Below are positions 7,980-17,017 of a DNA stretch of 64,000 nucleotides, one piece after another (the stretch's first letter is position 1; every line of letters starts with the position of its first letter). The notes under the pieces were generated by a model. That model had not been told where the DNA came from. It searched no databases and worked only from the letters and a program-made list of their open reading frames with translations. Origin of the DNA: JBKHYJ01 sp046565505 (GTDB lineage Bacteria > Acidobacteriota > Blastocatellia > UBA7656); contig JBKHYJ010000022.1 in the NCBI GenBank assembly GCA_046565505.1, positions 1 to 64,000 on the forward strand, in the 5' to 3' direction. A program made the translations under genes and the position numbers.

Positions 7980-9143
7980 ATGGCAAACCTGGAGCATCTC
8001 GAAATATTGAAGCAAGGAGTCGAGGTGTGGAATGATTGGAAGAAGGCCAATTTTGAGATCAGACCAGATCTCAGCGATGCAGATCTCAGCGGTGCTGACC
8101 TCTTCCATGCAGACCTCAGCGACACAGATCTCAGCAACGCAAAGCTCGATTACGCAGAACTCGTTGACCCCAGCTTCAGTAAGGCAAACCTCGTCAAAAC
8201 AAGTCTCAGAAATGCAACTATCGTTAATGCAGACTTCATTAATGCAAACCTTAGCGAGGCAAACCTAGGCGGCGCATTTGTTCTCATGGTGGCGTTCTCG
8301 GGCGCAAACCTCATTAATGCAGACCTTGGTAGTGCAAATATCACTGATGCAGGCTTCAACTATGCAGATCTTAGCCGCGCAAATCTCGATAGCGCTGTGT
8401 TTAAGACCGTTTCATTTAATAATACAATTTTCTCAGAGACGACGATTTGGCGTGCGTCCTTTGATGATTGCGACTTAATCGACGCAATCGATCTTGACTC
8501 AGTAATTCATCGCGGCCCATCAACAATCGGCATCGATACGCTCTATAACTCTAAAGGCAACATCACTGAAGTCTTCCTGCGCGGCTGCGGTCTCAAGGAC
8601 TGGGAAATTGAAGCGGCGAAGCTTTACCGGGCCGATCTCTCACCGGGGCAAGCGACAGAGATTGTTTACAAGGTGCATGAGTTGCGCACCAATCCAGCGA
8701 TCCAATTCAGTTCCTGCTTTATCAGCTACTCCAGTAAGAACCACGCATTTGCGGAAAATCTCTATAAGCACCTGCAAGATATCGGCGTTCGCTGTTGGTT
8801 CGCGCCTGAAGACCTCAAGATCGGTGACAAGTTCCGCCAGCGGATTGACGAGGCCATCCGCTTTCACGACAAGCTGCTACTGATCCTGTCAGAGGACTCG
8901 ATTGCAAGCGCGTGGGTCGAAGATGAGGTTGAAGCGGCGCTGGAGAGAGAGCGTCTAGAAAACCGACTCATACTTTTCCCGGTGCGCATTGATGATGCTG
9001 TCGAGCAGAGTACCACTGCCTGGACTGCATCGCTTAGACGAATGCGTCATATCGGAGATTTCAGCAAGTGGAAGGATCACTACTCATATAGTAAAGCCTT
9101 GGACCGACTGCTGCGCGATCTGAAAGCAGAGAGCAAATCATGA
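7980..9143 (+). CDS. Pentapeptide-repeat protein with C-terminal TIR domain
   Basis: Residues about 33-175 are A(D/N)LSx-type pentapeptide repeats forming a right-handed beta-helix (for example DADLSGADLFHADLSDTDLS). Residues about 243-385 form a TIR domain: FISYSSKN at its first strand, CWFAPEDLKIGD in the BB-loop region and SAWVEDEVEAAL with the glutamate expected for NAD+ hydrolysis. TIR proteins with pentapeptide repeats are known in bacteria, often near defence genes. The likely role is an NADase effector or a signalling adaptor; the beta-helix may be the sensing or assembly part. The gene lies 115 bp after the IetS-like gene on the same strand and may be its own unit. GAGAGGT precedes the ATG. 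Confidence 0.75.
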   Translation: MANLEHLEILKQGVEVWNDWKKANFEIRPDLSDADLSGADLFHADLSDTDLSNAKLDYAELVDPSFSKANLVKTSLRNATIVNADFINANLSEANLGGAFVLMVAFSGANLINADLGSANITDAGFNYADLSRANLDSAVFKTVSFNNTIFSETTIWRASFDDCDLIDAIDLDSVIHRGPSTIGIDTLYNSKGNITEVFLRGCGLKDWEIEAAKLYRADLSPGQATEIVYKVHELRTNPAIQFSSCFISYSSKNHAFAENLYKHLQDIGVRCWFAPEDLKIGDKFRQRIDEAIRFHDKLLLILSEDSIASAWVEDEVEAALERERLENRLILFPVRIDDAVEQSTTAWTASLRRMRHIGDFSKWKDHYSYSKALDRLLRDLKAESKS

Positions 9144-9327
9144 TAACAGGCATTCCCGATTACAGCGGGGCTCCGACTATCGAGTATCGCTCGTGCTGTG
9201 TGTGAAGTCGCAACTTAGTAGTGGTCGAAGGGGCTAGGCCGATCGGCAAAGCAGAAGGTAGAGCCCGCAAGCGGCCCAAACAGATGCAAGCTCAAAAGTG
9301 GAGCGCTACTTCGGGGCATAGTCAAAA

Positions 9328-12225
9328 TTACTCTAAATCTCCTTGCCCCAGCAGGAGTATACGATTAGCAGTTCGGTCTCCTTTCAAATTAAACTGCGTG
9401 CGAACAGGGAGCACTTGCCCGCGCCGACCATCTGTAATTTCGAGATAGATAGAATCATCTGCGTTCCCTGAGTTGAGGCGAAGCGCGAGATCAGGCTCAT
9501 TGTCAATTCGGATCGACCAGCCAGAAAGCCAGCGGCGAGGCCTGCGTGTCAGATTCTCTTGGAGTACTCCTGCAAACGGGCCTAGGCGCTCACCTTCAAA
9601 TTCAATGGTGACTTCGACTGGTTGCTCCTTACTTATAGGCGGCGGGAGCTCTGTCTTCTCAGATTGATCCTTCCTTTGCTTTTCCAGACGTTTCTCCAAT
9701 TCTTTGGCGAGCCAGATCAAATAACTTCTGCGATAGACCTCTGACGGCAATCCTGCATAGAGAGCATCAACCGTTTCTTCGTTGCCTAACTCCAACACGG
9801 CCTGGCCGTAACACCAAGTATCTAGGTAATCGTGAGACTCTAAAACAAAAGGAAGATATTCGCGTGCCAGCTTGGCCTCTTTTCGCTCGTGGCTTAACGT
9901 TCGGGTAAGTTCTCGAACCAGAGGCTCACGATGTGAATGGCCGAGTGACTCATATAAACTCCAGTCATCTTCCAACCAGAAGGCCGCATTAAGCATGAAA
10001 ACAGCTTGATCTAACTCTTCTGCTCTCCCTACGAACTGTTCCACGGCTTGCCGCAACGCAGCAGGATCACTGTCACGAGCAAGTCGCGCTGCGTCTCTTC
10101 GAACGTCACTCTCACTATCGACGAGAAACTGGCATGCGATCTGAGCGATGATGCTTGTGTTGCATCGCTCAACAAGAATCGTTCTCAGCGCTGCTAGATA
10201 AGCCCGCCTTGCAGAACTACTCCACTGTGAAACTTCTACAATAGTAGAATCCTCCATCAGCTTGTCAGGTCGCGTTCGCGCCACAGCTTCCAAGGCGGCT
10301 CGATTACTGGCTATTGGGCCATTTTCGTCAAGTACATAATTCCACAATGCTTGCCGAACACTTATAGAAAGGTGGTCCGTACTCCTGAGATTTGCTATGA
10401 GGTGAAGGGGCGGATAGACGGAGCCGCCTTCAAATACCTGGACAATCGCTGTCTCGAAACTCTGATCCAAGCGGTATAGACAGAGGAGAGCAAGGGCTAC
10501 TGTGAAATCCAACTTCTCGGGAGCAATCCAACGCTCATCTACGCGCTTGATCCCCAATCCCTCAATGCGTGCGGGGAACTCATTAAGCAGACCTGTAAGA
10601 GCAAGTGCCTGTGTCAGCTCGGGTTGGTTGTATTCAGAGCTTGCAAGTTCACGCAGGAAACCCAAAACTTCTACATTGTCACTAAACCGCCATAGCGTTA
10701 GCACGAGTTGTTCGTATCCCGGCAGTGTCGCCCCTTCATCTCTTAAAAGCCTAGTCAATTCTTGTGCTGAAGGTAAAGGCGCTCCTATGTACGTAGATAG
10801 ATCGTAAATAGTATGAGCGCAAGCCTCGCGGATCTGCTTGTCGGCGTCAGAATCGCGCAAAACATTCCATACAGTTTCGTAGCTTCGTAGTGCTATGCAT
10901 GCCGTACCCAGCGCCTCAACCAAATCCAGAGGTATCAGGCGCTCCCCATCGTGCTCAATCCTAACCTGGCTTTCTAGAATTGCATTCAAGGCTTCAGGGG
11001 TTCCTATTACCCCAAGACACCGTAGGCAGCTAATTCCTACACCCAGTTTGGTTGCTTTATTTGTCACGGCGGCTGCCAGCGGCTTTACTGCTTCTGCTAC
11101 CTGCAGGAATCCCGCAATCTCTCCCAGTTTTGTGAGTGGGAAACCTATCTCTCCCGCCATAGATTCCGGCAGCCAGATACGTGCTTCATCCAGACCTAGG
11201 CGGAGAATCACCTTCCAAGCGGCGTCCTTGTTCAGCGTCTCAAGCGTGTTAAACTGGCCAGTGCTGCCTGTCGGCTCTACCGCAGGGATCTTGAGCCATT
11301 CGCGCTCTTCGGAGTTAAGCGAATTCTTGGCTACTCGAAAAATGTGAATGTGGCTTGGCAGGTTTGCTTTGAGTAACTGGTTCATCGGAGGGAGCGTGTT
11401 GCGGTTCTCAATATGCTGAAACGTTGTGAGCACCTCCGATAAGACGTGATGCCCTACTTCCTTAAGGTCTATCTGGTCCGTAGCGGTATTCAGATATATG
11501 AAACGGATCTTATCATCTAAAGACTCGAAAGCCCTCCAAACCTCAGATGCCTTATCAGGATATCGCATTGGCATCATCAACAGAGCACTCACCGCGATCT
11601 GCTCAGGCGGCTTCGAATTGGCTGCCTCACAAAGGGCTGGGATCATTCCCGGAGACGCAACGTACCTTGCTGTCCAGCAGTCGGGCTCAGTTAAATGACC
11701 GATTCTGTGCAGCCTCGCTTGGAGTGCCTGTGCAATTTGTTCAGAGTTGGGGTAAGCCATATCAGACAGGACAGAGAGGGCATAGCCCTGTGCGTTATCG
11801 TCTGGGTGGGGTTCGCTTTGTAGTCCGGCAATGCGCGCTAACTCCGCCTGAAGCCGGTCGTCCCTGTATCCAATTACCCAAGCAGTCTGGATTGTGGCAA
11901 CGAGTTGATTTCCAGTTGTGTTCTGAAGTCGGGCAGTGATATCTGCGATTATTTGGGATCGGTAGTGGTAACCTTCACCCCTAAGCCAGGGACTAAGAAA
12001 GAAGTGACGCACATCCCACGCCGTCTTTTCCGGTGCTTCTACACAGACCTTGATTACCAATTCCGGCAGCCCATCATAAGAGAGTGCTTCCAATTGGGAA
12101 AGAGCCCTTAAAACTATGCGCGGTTGTTCATCTTTACTGATCTGCGGATCATTAATCAGCCCGAGCAGAGCATTGATATCTCGGCCATCGAGGATTTTAC
12201 TTATTTTTTCGTCAGTTATTCCCAT
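9328..12225 (-). CDS. Large HEAT-like repeat protein, partner of the NACHT NTPase
   Basis: 965 residues, made largely of repeated helical hairpins (many A-L-x-x-L and E-A-x-x-x-L-x-L segments). A beta-rich C-terminus contains PVEVTIEFEGERLGP and NEPDLALRLNSGN. No catalytic motif was seen. The ATG lies inside the end of the upstream NACHT gene (10-nt overlap), so the two products are translated together. In typical bacterial NACHT proteins the repeat sensor is fused to the NTPase. Here it is encoded separately and may be the sensor subunit. The specific repeat family could not be established by eye. Confidence 0.65.
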   Translation of the reverse strand: MGITDEKISKILDGRDINALLGLINDPQISKDEQPRIVLRALSQLEALSYDGLPELVIKVCVEAPEKTAWDVRHFFLSPWLRGEGYHYRSQIIADITARLQNTTGNQLVATIQTAWVIGYRDDRLQAELARIAGLQSEPHPDDNAQGYALSVLSDMAYPNSEQIAQALQARLHRIGHLTEPDCWTARYVASPGMIPALCEAANSKPPEQIAVSALLMMPMRYPDKASEVWRAFESLDDKIRFIYLNTATDQIDLKEVGHHVLSEVLTTFQHIENRNTLPPMNQLLKANLPSHIHIFRVAKNSLNSEEREWLKIPAVEPTGSTGQFNTLETLNKDAAWKVILRLGLDEARIWLPESMAGEIGFPLTKLGEIAGFLQVAEAVKPLAAAVTNKATKLGVGISCLRCLGVIGTPEALNAILESQVRIEHDGERLIPLDLVEALGTACIALRSYETVWNVLRDSDADKQIREACAHTIYDLSTYIGAPLPSAQELTRLLRDEGATLPGYEQLVLTLWRFSDNVEVLGFLRELASSEYNQPELTQALALTGLLNEFPARIEGLGIKRVDERWIAPEKLDFTVALALLCLYRLDQSFETAIVQVFEGGSVYPPLHLIANLRSTDHLSISVRQALWNYVLDENGPIASNRAALEAVARTRPDKLMEDSTIVEVSQWSSSARRAYLAALRTILVERCNTSIIAQIACQFLVDSESDVRRDAARLARDSDPAALRQAVEQFVGRAEELDQAVFMLNAAFWLEDDWSLYESLGHSHREPLVRELTRTLSHERKEAKLAREYLPFVLESHDYLDTWCYGQAVLELGNEETVDALYAGLPSEVYRRSYLIWLAKELEKRLEKQRKDQSEKTELPPPISKEQPVEVTIEFEGERLGPFAGVLQENLTRRPRRWLSGWSIRIDNEPDLALRLNSGNADDSIYLEITDGRRGQVLPVRTQFNLKGDRTANRILLLGQGDLE

Positions 12226-14342
12226 TCAGGGTTTTCCTCCATGGTGGCTAGATATCTACCAACAGACAAATGCCTCCACTCGAAGGCATATAACTTTACT
12301 TCTCGAATCAGGCCGGAAGCTAAGCACTGTCGATATAGCTTGTACCCTGTGATCTCACCCAAATGCGAATTGCACACGTTCTCCCAGTGGCTTTTTGTAG
12401 CTACCTGTGGTTTATTTACTTCTTCTGCGAGTTGCTTGAGGGCATTAAAGATTCCTCGCTCATTAATATCAGCGCACTTAAGTCGTTTTCGTATTCGATC
12501 ACAAAATACATGTATGTATTTTGTTGCAACCTTTTTTAATCCATCGGGGTCCCCATCATAGGCTGCCTGAATATCCTTAATTCCATTTTCCTCATACATG
12601 TCCCGGATCACGCCGATAAACAGAGGCTGCTGAATGCTTGATTGGAAGCCTCCGGGATCAGCAACGTGAACAATACTGGCAGAATCTCTTCTCGTCCCTA
12701 CAATTCTAAATCGAGAAGCTTGATCCCTTAATATTTCATAGTTGGTTGCGTTCAACAGAGCATCCCAAGCTTCACCTTGATCAAACTCTACAACGTCTAA
12801 CCTACGAACTAGTCGCCTTCCGCTAATTGCAGATTGCATATAGTCGAATTGACTTGGCCGAGATGTCAGCACTATCCGTAGATTAGGATATTTATTGATA
12901 TGGTTAACGATGGCTTTTGCAAATCTGATTAGACTATTTTCATCCATTTCATCCACGCCATCGATACCGAGCCACACTGCAGCATCATTTCCTTCGACCC
13001 CATTCGCTACTGCGAATCTGTCAACAGGATCGCCCGCTGCATCCTTGCGCCTGCTCCATTTTTTTAGATTGCCCTCGATTGCTTCTACGGCCCTCTCGTC
13101 TGCTTCAAGAATAATAGGATAGCCATTAAATTTGGAGTTGCTCCTAAAGCCTTTCGCTTCCCAGTCCCACATTCTGCTTCCGATCTTGACGAATAAATGT
13201 GCTAACAAGCTACTTTTACCAACTCCGCCAGGGCCAACAAGCGCGAAGATGCGAGGTGTTTCAGTATTCAAGGAAGGTAGGTCTTCAGGAACTTCAGTCG
13301 CTGTGGGAGGTTCTGCAAAATCCGGAAGATTTCCAAGAACCTTAGACCGATCTAGCATCCAATCAGGTATCCCGTGCAGGTTGATTAGATCTTTAGTCGG
13401 CGGATCTGGCCACAACTGTTCGCGTAAATCATGGATCACGGACTCCCAAGCTTCGAAAGATGTAAGGGGCACTGCATTCTCTGATTCGAACACGTCTTGC
13501 ATGATCGATAGTCTATCCCATATCTGGCCATTGCTTGACCGCCATAGGAATTTCCCTAACAGTCTCGTTATGTATCTGTCATCTTCTTCAGGTTTGATGC
13601 CCCAAGTTCGGAACCATTTCTGGACCTCTTTTTCAAGCTTGGCAGGTTGGGCTTTTGCGAACGCGAAGCAAGCCATCGCCTTTAGACAGGCTTCAGCGCA
13701 CCGCTTGCCATCGAATCCCCAGTCCTTTGCCTTAAGTCGCGTCACACTGTGCGCGAAGTCAAGCATGTTCTTTGCAGTGCCTGTATCATCTCCTTGTCTC
13801 GCCTCTCCTCCATTTTCTGTTCCGAGAGACCTCTTTCCGTTCTCGGAGCGCCTATAATCACTAAATAGAAACGGTGCCGATTCAATTGAAAATATAGAAA
13901 GAGAGTTGGGATTATTTATATCTGTAGCTAATTTCTTCGCAGTTTCCTGAAGAGCAGTGAAACGTTTTCCCGCAGGTCGATTAGATGCAACAAGGAAACC
14001 GGCGATACGAACAGCAATAGGCTCGCTTTCATGATCTAAAATAGCTTTGGTAGCATTTTGGAAGATTTCTCTGATTTCATCTAACGTAAAATCACGAAGC
14101 TTCTGTTGGCTGGAGACTTTGAACTGTATTAATTGAACCCCCTGCTTTCCTTGTATTGCAGCGTCCATGTCAAAATATTCTAAAAACAGTTGAAGGCGCT
14201 CTCCGCTGCTTGACATAAGGCTTTCGCCATCAACGATGTCTCTCTCTCCATCAAATTTCCAGTCACTAACTAGACTAGCTACCGCGCCAAGCGATTGATA
14301 CCAAATTCCAAGCACTGTTGCAGCTCCGCCGGTTTCTGCCAT
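12216..14342 (-). CDS. NACHT/STAND NTPase with nuclease-like N-terminal domain
   Basis: 708 residues. The N-terminal 120 residues include GIWYQSLGAVASLV, LEYFDMDA and QLIQFKVSS. This pattern resembles DNA endonuclease effector domains of the Cap4/DUF4297 kind (Asp followed by Q-x-K). The central NTPase has Walker A GPGGVGKSS (Lys376), Walker B IDGVDEMD (Asp461, Asp464) and LTSRPSQFD, typical of NACHT-type STAND ATPases. The C-terminus lacks a long repeat region; that part appears as the next, overlapping gene. The likely role is intracellular phage sensing with DNA cleavage as effector. The NTPase call is strong, the nuclease call moderate. Confidence 0.72.
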   Translation of the reverse strand: MAETGGAATVLGIWYQSLGAVASLVSDWKFDGERDIVDGESLMSSSGERLQLFLEYFDMDAAIQGKQGVQLIQFKVSSQQKLRDFTLDEIREIFQNATKAILDHESEPIAVRIAGFLVASNRPAGKRFTALQETAKKLATDINNPNSLSIFSIESAPFLFSDYRRSENGKRSLGTENGGEARQGDDTGTAKNMLDFAHSVTRLKAKDWGFDGKRCAEACLKAMACFAFAKAQPAKLEKEVQKWFRTWGIKPEEDDRYITRLLGKFLWRSSNGQIWDRLSIMQDVFESENAVPLTSFEAWESVIHDLREQLWPDPPTKDLINLHGIPDWMLDRSKVLGNLPDFAEPPTATEVPEDLPSLNTETPRIFALVGPGGVGKSSLLAHLFVKIGSRMWDWEAKGFRSNSKFNGYPIILEADERAVEAIEGNLKKWSRRKDAAGDPVDRFAVANGVEGNDAAVWLGIDGVDEMDENSLIRFAKAIVNHINKYPNLRIVLTSRPSQFDYMQSAISGRRLVRRLDVVEFDQGEAWDALLNATNYEILRDQASRFRIVGTRRDSASIVHVADPGGFQSSIQQPLFIGVIRDMYEENGIKDIQAAYDGDPDGLKKVATKYIHVFCDRIRKRLKCADINERGIFNALKQLAEEVNKPQVATKSHWENVCNSHLGEITGYKLYRQCLASGLIREVKLYAFEWRHLSVGRYLATMEENPEWE

Positions 14343-14453
14343 TCTAAGTTAGACCTCTTTGCTACATGCAGCGAGTGCATCCTCTTTTTCGATATAGCGT
14401 CGAATATGGGATTAAGCGAACAAGCTTGTTAAGCTGTATTCTCCTATTTCCGT

Positions 14454-15296
14454 TCACTCTGTGAAGGCAGCGCGCAACTCGCGTTGTAACTCTCCGAAGC
14501 TGGCTTTAATTATGCCTTTAGGGAAAGATATATAGACGAGACCATGAATATTGCTCGGAATGCTTGTCTCTTCTTCGTATAGGAGGCAAACATTCTCAAG
14601 GCCGAACTTGCCCTGGAAAAACCCTATCTCATGCAAAACATTCTCTCGTGCCCGCGGCTGACCTGTACCAATGTCATCATCTCCCGTCATCACTACGACA
14701 GCAAAAGAACATTTACTGGATTCATCCCAAAGTTTTTGTAGTACTGTTCTTCCTCTATTAGCTTCTTGCGCAAGCTCCAAGGTTGCAATACCGAGATCTT
14801 TCTCAATGTATGCTTGAACAGATTGCCAGTCGGTACTTCTCCCGTGGCTTATAAAAATGCGGCGTGGTCTCTTTATTTCTCTTACCGTCATTGTCATCGG
14901 TTGCTGATGAGCAGCTTGGACTGGCTCATCATAGAGCGGTAGGCGCTCCTTAATTGATTCAAGCTTGTGGATCTTATCATCTATGTCGCCCAAGTGGTCT
15001 TTGATCTCTTCGTGTAGGGGCTGCCTTCCACCCGCAATGATGCCATACCACGCGCTGTAGTTAGCCGAGATTTCCTCTGAGTCAAATAATCGTCTTAGCA
15101 GATCAGTATTGAAGTTGTCCCACTTATAGTACTCATTTCTTGCGTTTTTTAACTCCTCTTCCTTGCTGATTCGCAGCGACTTTATTTCATTCCCTCTCTC
15201 AATCTGAGTCTCGATTCTGGATTGTGCTTCTTTCCTTAAAACTGTGAGTTTGGGAAAGGATCTAGTTGGTGGTTGGCTGCTTCTTCCTCGTGCCAT
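14454..15296 (-). CDS. TIR-like nucleotide-binding protein (Cap12/Pycsar-effector type)
   Basis: The start is chosen at 15296 (MARGRSSQPP) because GGAGGT sits directly upstream; a longer frame from 15368 would run into an inverted repeat. The N-terminal about 150 residues are helical and charged. The C-terminal about 130 residues (RRIFISHGRSTDWQSVQAYI, VVVMTGDDDIG, ARENVLHEIGFFQGKFG, VCLLYEEE) match the TIR-like family known as predicted nucleotide-binding proteins or Cap12/Pycsar TIR effectors, with the glutamate in LHEIGFF expected for NAD+ cleavage. It is the gene closest to attL and reads away from the prophage. No cyclase gene is visible nearby, so the activating signal is unknown. Confidence 0.7.
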   Translation of the reverse strand: MARGRSSQPPTRSFPKLTVLRKEAQSRIETQIERGNEIKSLRISKEEELKNARNEYYKWDNFNTDLLRRLFDSEEISANYSAWYGIIAGGRQPLHEEIKDHLGDIDDKIHKLESIKERLPLYDEPVQAAHQQPMTMTVREIKRPRRIFISHGRSTDWQSVQAYIEKDLGIATLELAQEANRGRTVLQKLWDESSKCSFAVVVMTGDDDIGTGQPRARENVLHEIGFFQGKFGLENVCLLYEEETSIPSNIHGLVYISFPKGIIKASFGELQRELRAAFTE

Positions 15297-15357
15297 CGGA
15301 CCTCCGAAATCGCATAGAGCGGCAATAATGTGTAGACAAATGTGTAGATGAACAAGA

Positions 15358-15380
15358 ACGGCCACCATGAAGGTGGCCGT
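15358..15380. repeat. Strong inverted repeat next to attL
   Basis: ACGGCCACC (15358-15366) and GGTGGCCGT (15372-15380) are exact inverses with a 5-nt loop. The hairpin lies 17 bp outside the left attachment repeat and upstream of the TIR-like gene. It could end leftward transcription coming out of the prophage or be part of the attachment region. A related GGCC-containing hairpin lies at 19065-19089. Confidence 0.5.
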
Positions 15381-15396
15381 AAGTATTTGATTTTAC

Positions 15397-15444
15397 TAAT
15401 GAGCCGTGGAGGGCTCGAACCTCCGACCCGCTGATTAAGAGTCA
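15397..15444. repeat. attL: left copy of the 48-bp attachment repeat
   Basis: Identical over 48 bp to 57183-57230. It contains the T-arm, variable region and part of the anticodon arm of tRNA-Lys on the minus strand, up to the anticodon. Beyond 15444 the sequence departs from the tRNA, so this copy is not a gene. This is the displaced 3' tRNA fragment expected at the distal end of an integrated element. Confidence 0.92.
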
Positions 15445-15604
15445 TAGTCTCAAACCGCAAAACCCGCTCTAATACCTCCAACAGTTACAAAGAAATCAGT
15501 ACCTTAAAAACAGCAAGTCATATGCTCATTCAACTATCAATTATATCATTCATGTCAATGGGTCTTTGAATCTTTTTCCCTTTTTGTGCGTTAAAAGTGA
15601 AGGG

Positions 15605-15625
15605 TATACTTGCGAGCAAGGAGGG
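15605..15625 (+). promoter_or_regulatory. Possible -10 box and strong RBS of the left-end operon
   Basis: TATACT at 15605-15610 resembles a -10 box; the matching -35 region (TTTTGT, 15582-15587) is weak. AAGGAGGG at 15618-15625 lies 4 nt before ATG 15630 and sets that start over the in-frame alternative at 15597. Confidence 0.4.
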
Positions 15626-15629
15626 TTGT

Positions 15630-16286
15630 ATGAAGCGGAATATCTTACTTGTAGTCGCTGCGGTTCTCTTAGTCGGTGCGTTCCTTGCCTACAAAGTATC
15701 AACTAATCCGAATTTCTTTGCTCCAAAATTTGCGGTACAGCAACGGGATGAAACTCATTATCGTCTTACTATCCCCAAGAGTAAGACTTTCTATCCGACT
15801 GGTATTTGGATTCCGGCAAAGAAAACTGTGGAGATTTATAACCCTATAGATACGCCTGTACAACCGTTCCGTATTAAGCTGGGTGATGAGGAATTCGGGC
15901 CGGTGTTACAACCACGACCAACCTATGACTCAATGAGTAAGTTTTATGATGAGATGGAGGTTCCAGAGGAGCAAAAGAAGAAGTATCTAGAACCGCTTGA
16001 AGAATCTAAGGACATAAAGGACTTGGGGAATACTTTTATGATGCGGTTCAATACGTATACAAACCAGACCATTGCCAATTCCGACCAAGGGGTTGCCCTC
16101 CCGTCTGCGAAGATGTTGTATATCCGAATGGATGATGAAGCCGTGGGTGATGCCATAGAGTTACAGCTAACCATCTACAACAGTAATTCTGAGGATGTTT
16201 GGAAAGTCTTGCATAAATCACCTGCGGAAATTGAGGAGTTAAGGCGGCAAAACAGGGAGGCGGCGAAAAACGCGAATGTGAGGTAA
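15630..16286 (+). CDS. Membrane-anchored protein, first gene of the left-end operon
   Basis: About 218 residues. Residues 1-20 (MKRNILLVVAAVLLVGAFLA) form a single N-terminal membrane anchor or uncleaved signal. The remainder, rich in Lys, Glu and Pro, should be outside the cytoplasmic membrane and ends in a charged helix. No family recognised. It is followed after 2 bp by a second membrane protein and then by a HerA/TraD-like ATPase, so it may be part of a membrane complex. A strong SD is present, unlike the phage structural genes. Confidence 0.6.
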   Translation: MKRNILLVVAAVLLVGAFLAYKVSTNPNFFAPKFAVQQRDETHYRLTIPKSKTFYPTGIWIPAKKTVEIYNPIDTPVQPFRIKLGDEEFGPVLQPRPTYDSMSKFYDEMEVPEEQKKKYLEPLEESKDIKDLGNTFMMRFNTYTNQTIANSDQGVALPSAKMLYIRMDDEAVGDAIELQLTIYNSNSEDVWKVLHKSPAEIEELRRQNREAAKNANVR

Positions 16287-16288
16287 AT

Positions 16289-17017
16289 ATGGAACTTTGG
16301 ATGGTGTTACTTGGGCTCGGACTCATCGCACTCTTTGGCTGGTGGACTAATAAGACTGGTGAACTGGAAGGCGTTGGTAGTCAGTATAACTCTAGTGATG
16401 GGATTATTCAGTCAAAGGTTAAGTCCAAACGCTTCCAGAGTCGGGCTGAAGAATTGGGTTACGCTAAGTCTGAGCTTGAGGCTAAAACCCACTTACTAGA
16501 AGCTCCTGAGCGACTAGAGCGGGAGATTGAGGGTGAACGGTTGGCATTCCAACTTGCTGTAGATACTAACCGTTTAAATACCCTCCTTATTTCTGAAGCC
16601 GAAGGAAGCAAGCTCGATGTTCCGGCATTAATCGAGGTCAATAAAAAACGCCTTCTCGATGAACAAGCTAGAATTCATGAACAACGACTGGCAGCAGATG
16701 AAATTAGGATGACTACTATAGCCGAGTGGTTAAGAGATCATCAGAAGATGAACGAAATCCAACTGCTCATAGATAACGCACTCAGGGAGATTGCGGAACT
16801 CAATAGGGGATTCTTACGGGGCGAACCGATAGACGAAAGCATCATTCCAAGAATGATCTCATCAAGGGAAGAGTCAATTGGGGCCTGGGAGGGGAACAAG
16901 CGTGGCTTACAACAGAGACTTCTCGAAGCTCATGACAGGGAAGACGTGGAAGCAATTGGTCAGGCGACCTCGTATGAGAGAGATCCTGAACCAGAACTGG
17001 GCGCAGACTCGCTCTAA
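16289..17017 (+). CDS. Membrane protein with long coiled coil
   Basis: 242 residues. An N-terminal transmembrane helix (WMVLLGLGLIALFGWW) is followed by about 180 residues of Glu/Leu/Arg-rich sequence with heptad character, so a membrane-tethered coiled coil is likely. GAGGT precedes the ATG. Its 3' end overlaps the ATPase gene by more than 100 nt. It may tether or scaffold the ATPase at the membrane; this is inference from gene order. Confidence 0.6.
   Translation: MELWMVLLGLGLIALFGWWTNKTGELEGVGSQYNSSDGIIQSKVKSKRFQSRAEELGYAKSELEAKTHLLEAPERLEREIEGERLAFQLAVDTNRLNTLLISEAEGSKLDVPALIEVNKKRLLDEQARIHEQRLAADEIRMTTIAEWLRDHQKMNEIQLLIDNALREIAELNRGFLRGEPIDESIIPRMISSREESIGAWEGNKRGLQQRLLEAHDREDVEAIGQATSYERDPEPELGADSL

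Noticed and set aside
15397..15444. Second tRNA-Lys gene at the left end
   Set aside because: Only the 3' part is present; the 5' half and acceptor strand are missing.
15236..15481. 81-codon minus-strand frame across attL
   Set aside because: Runs through the tRNA fragment; the TIR-like gene with GGAGGT start is the real gene here.
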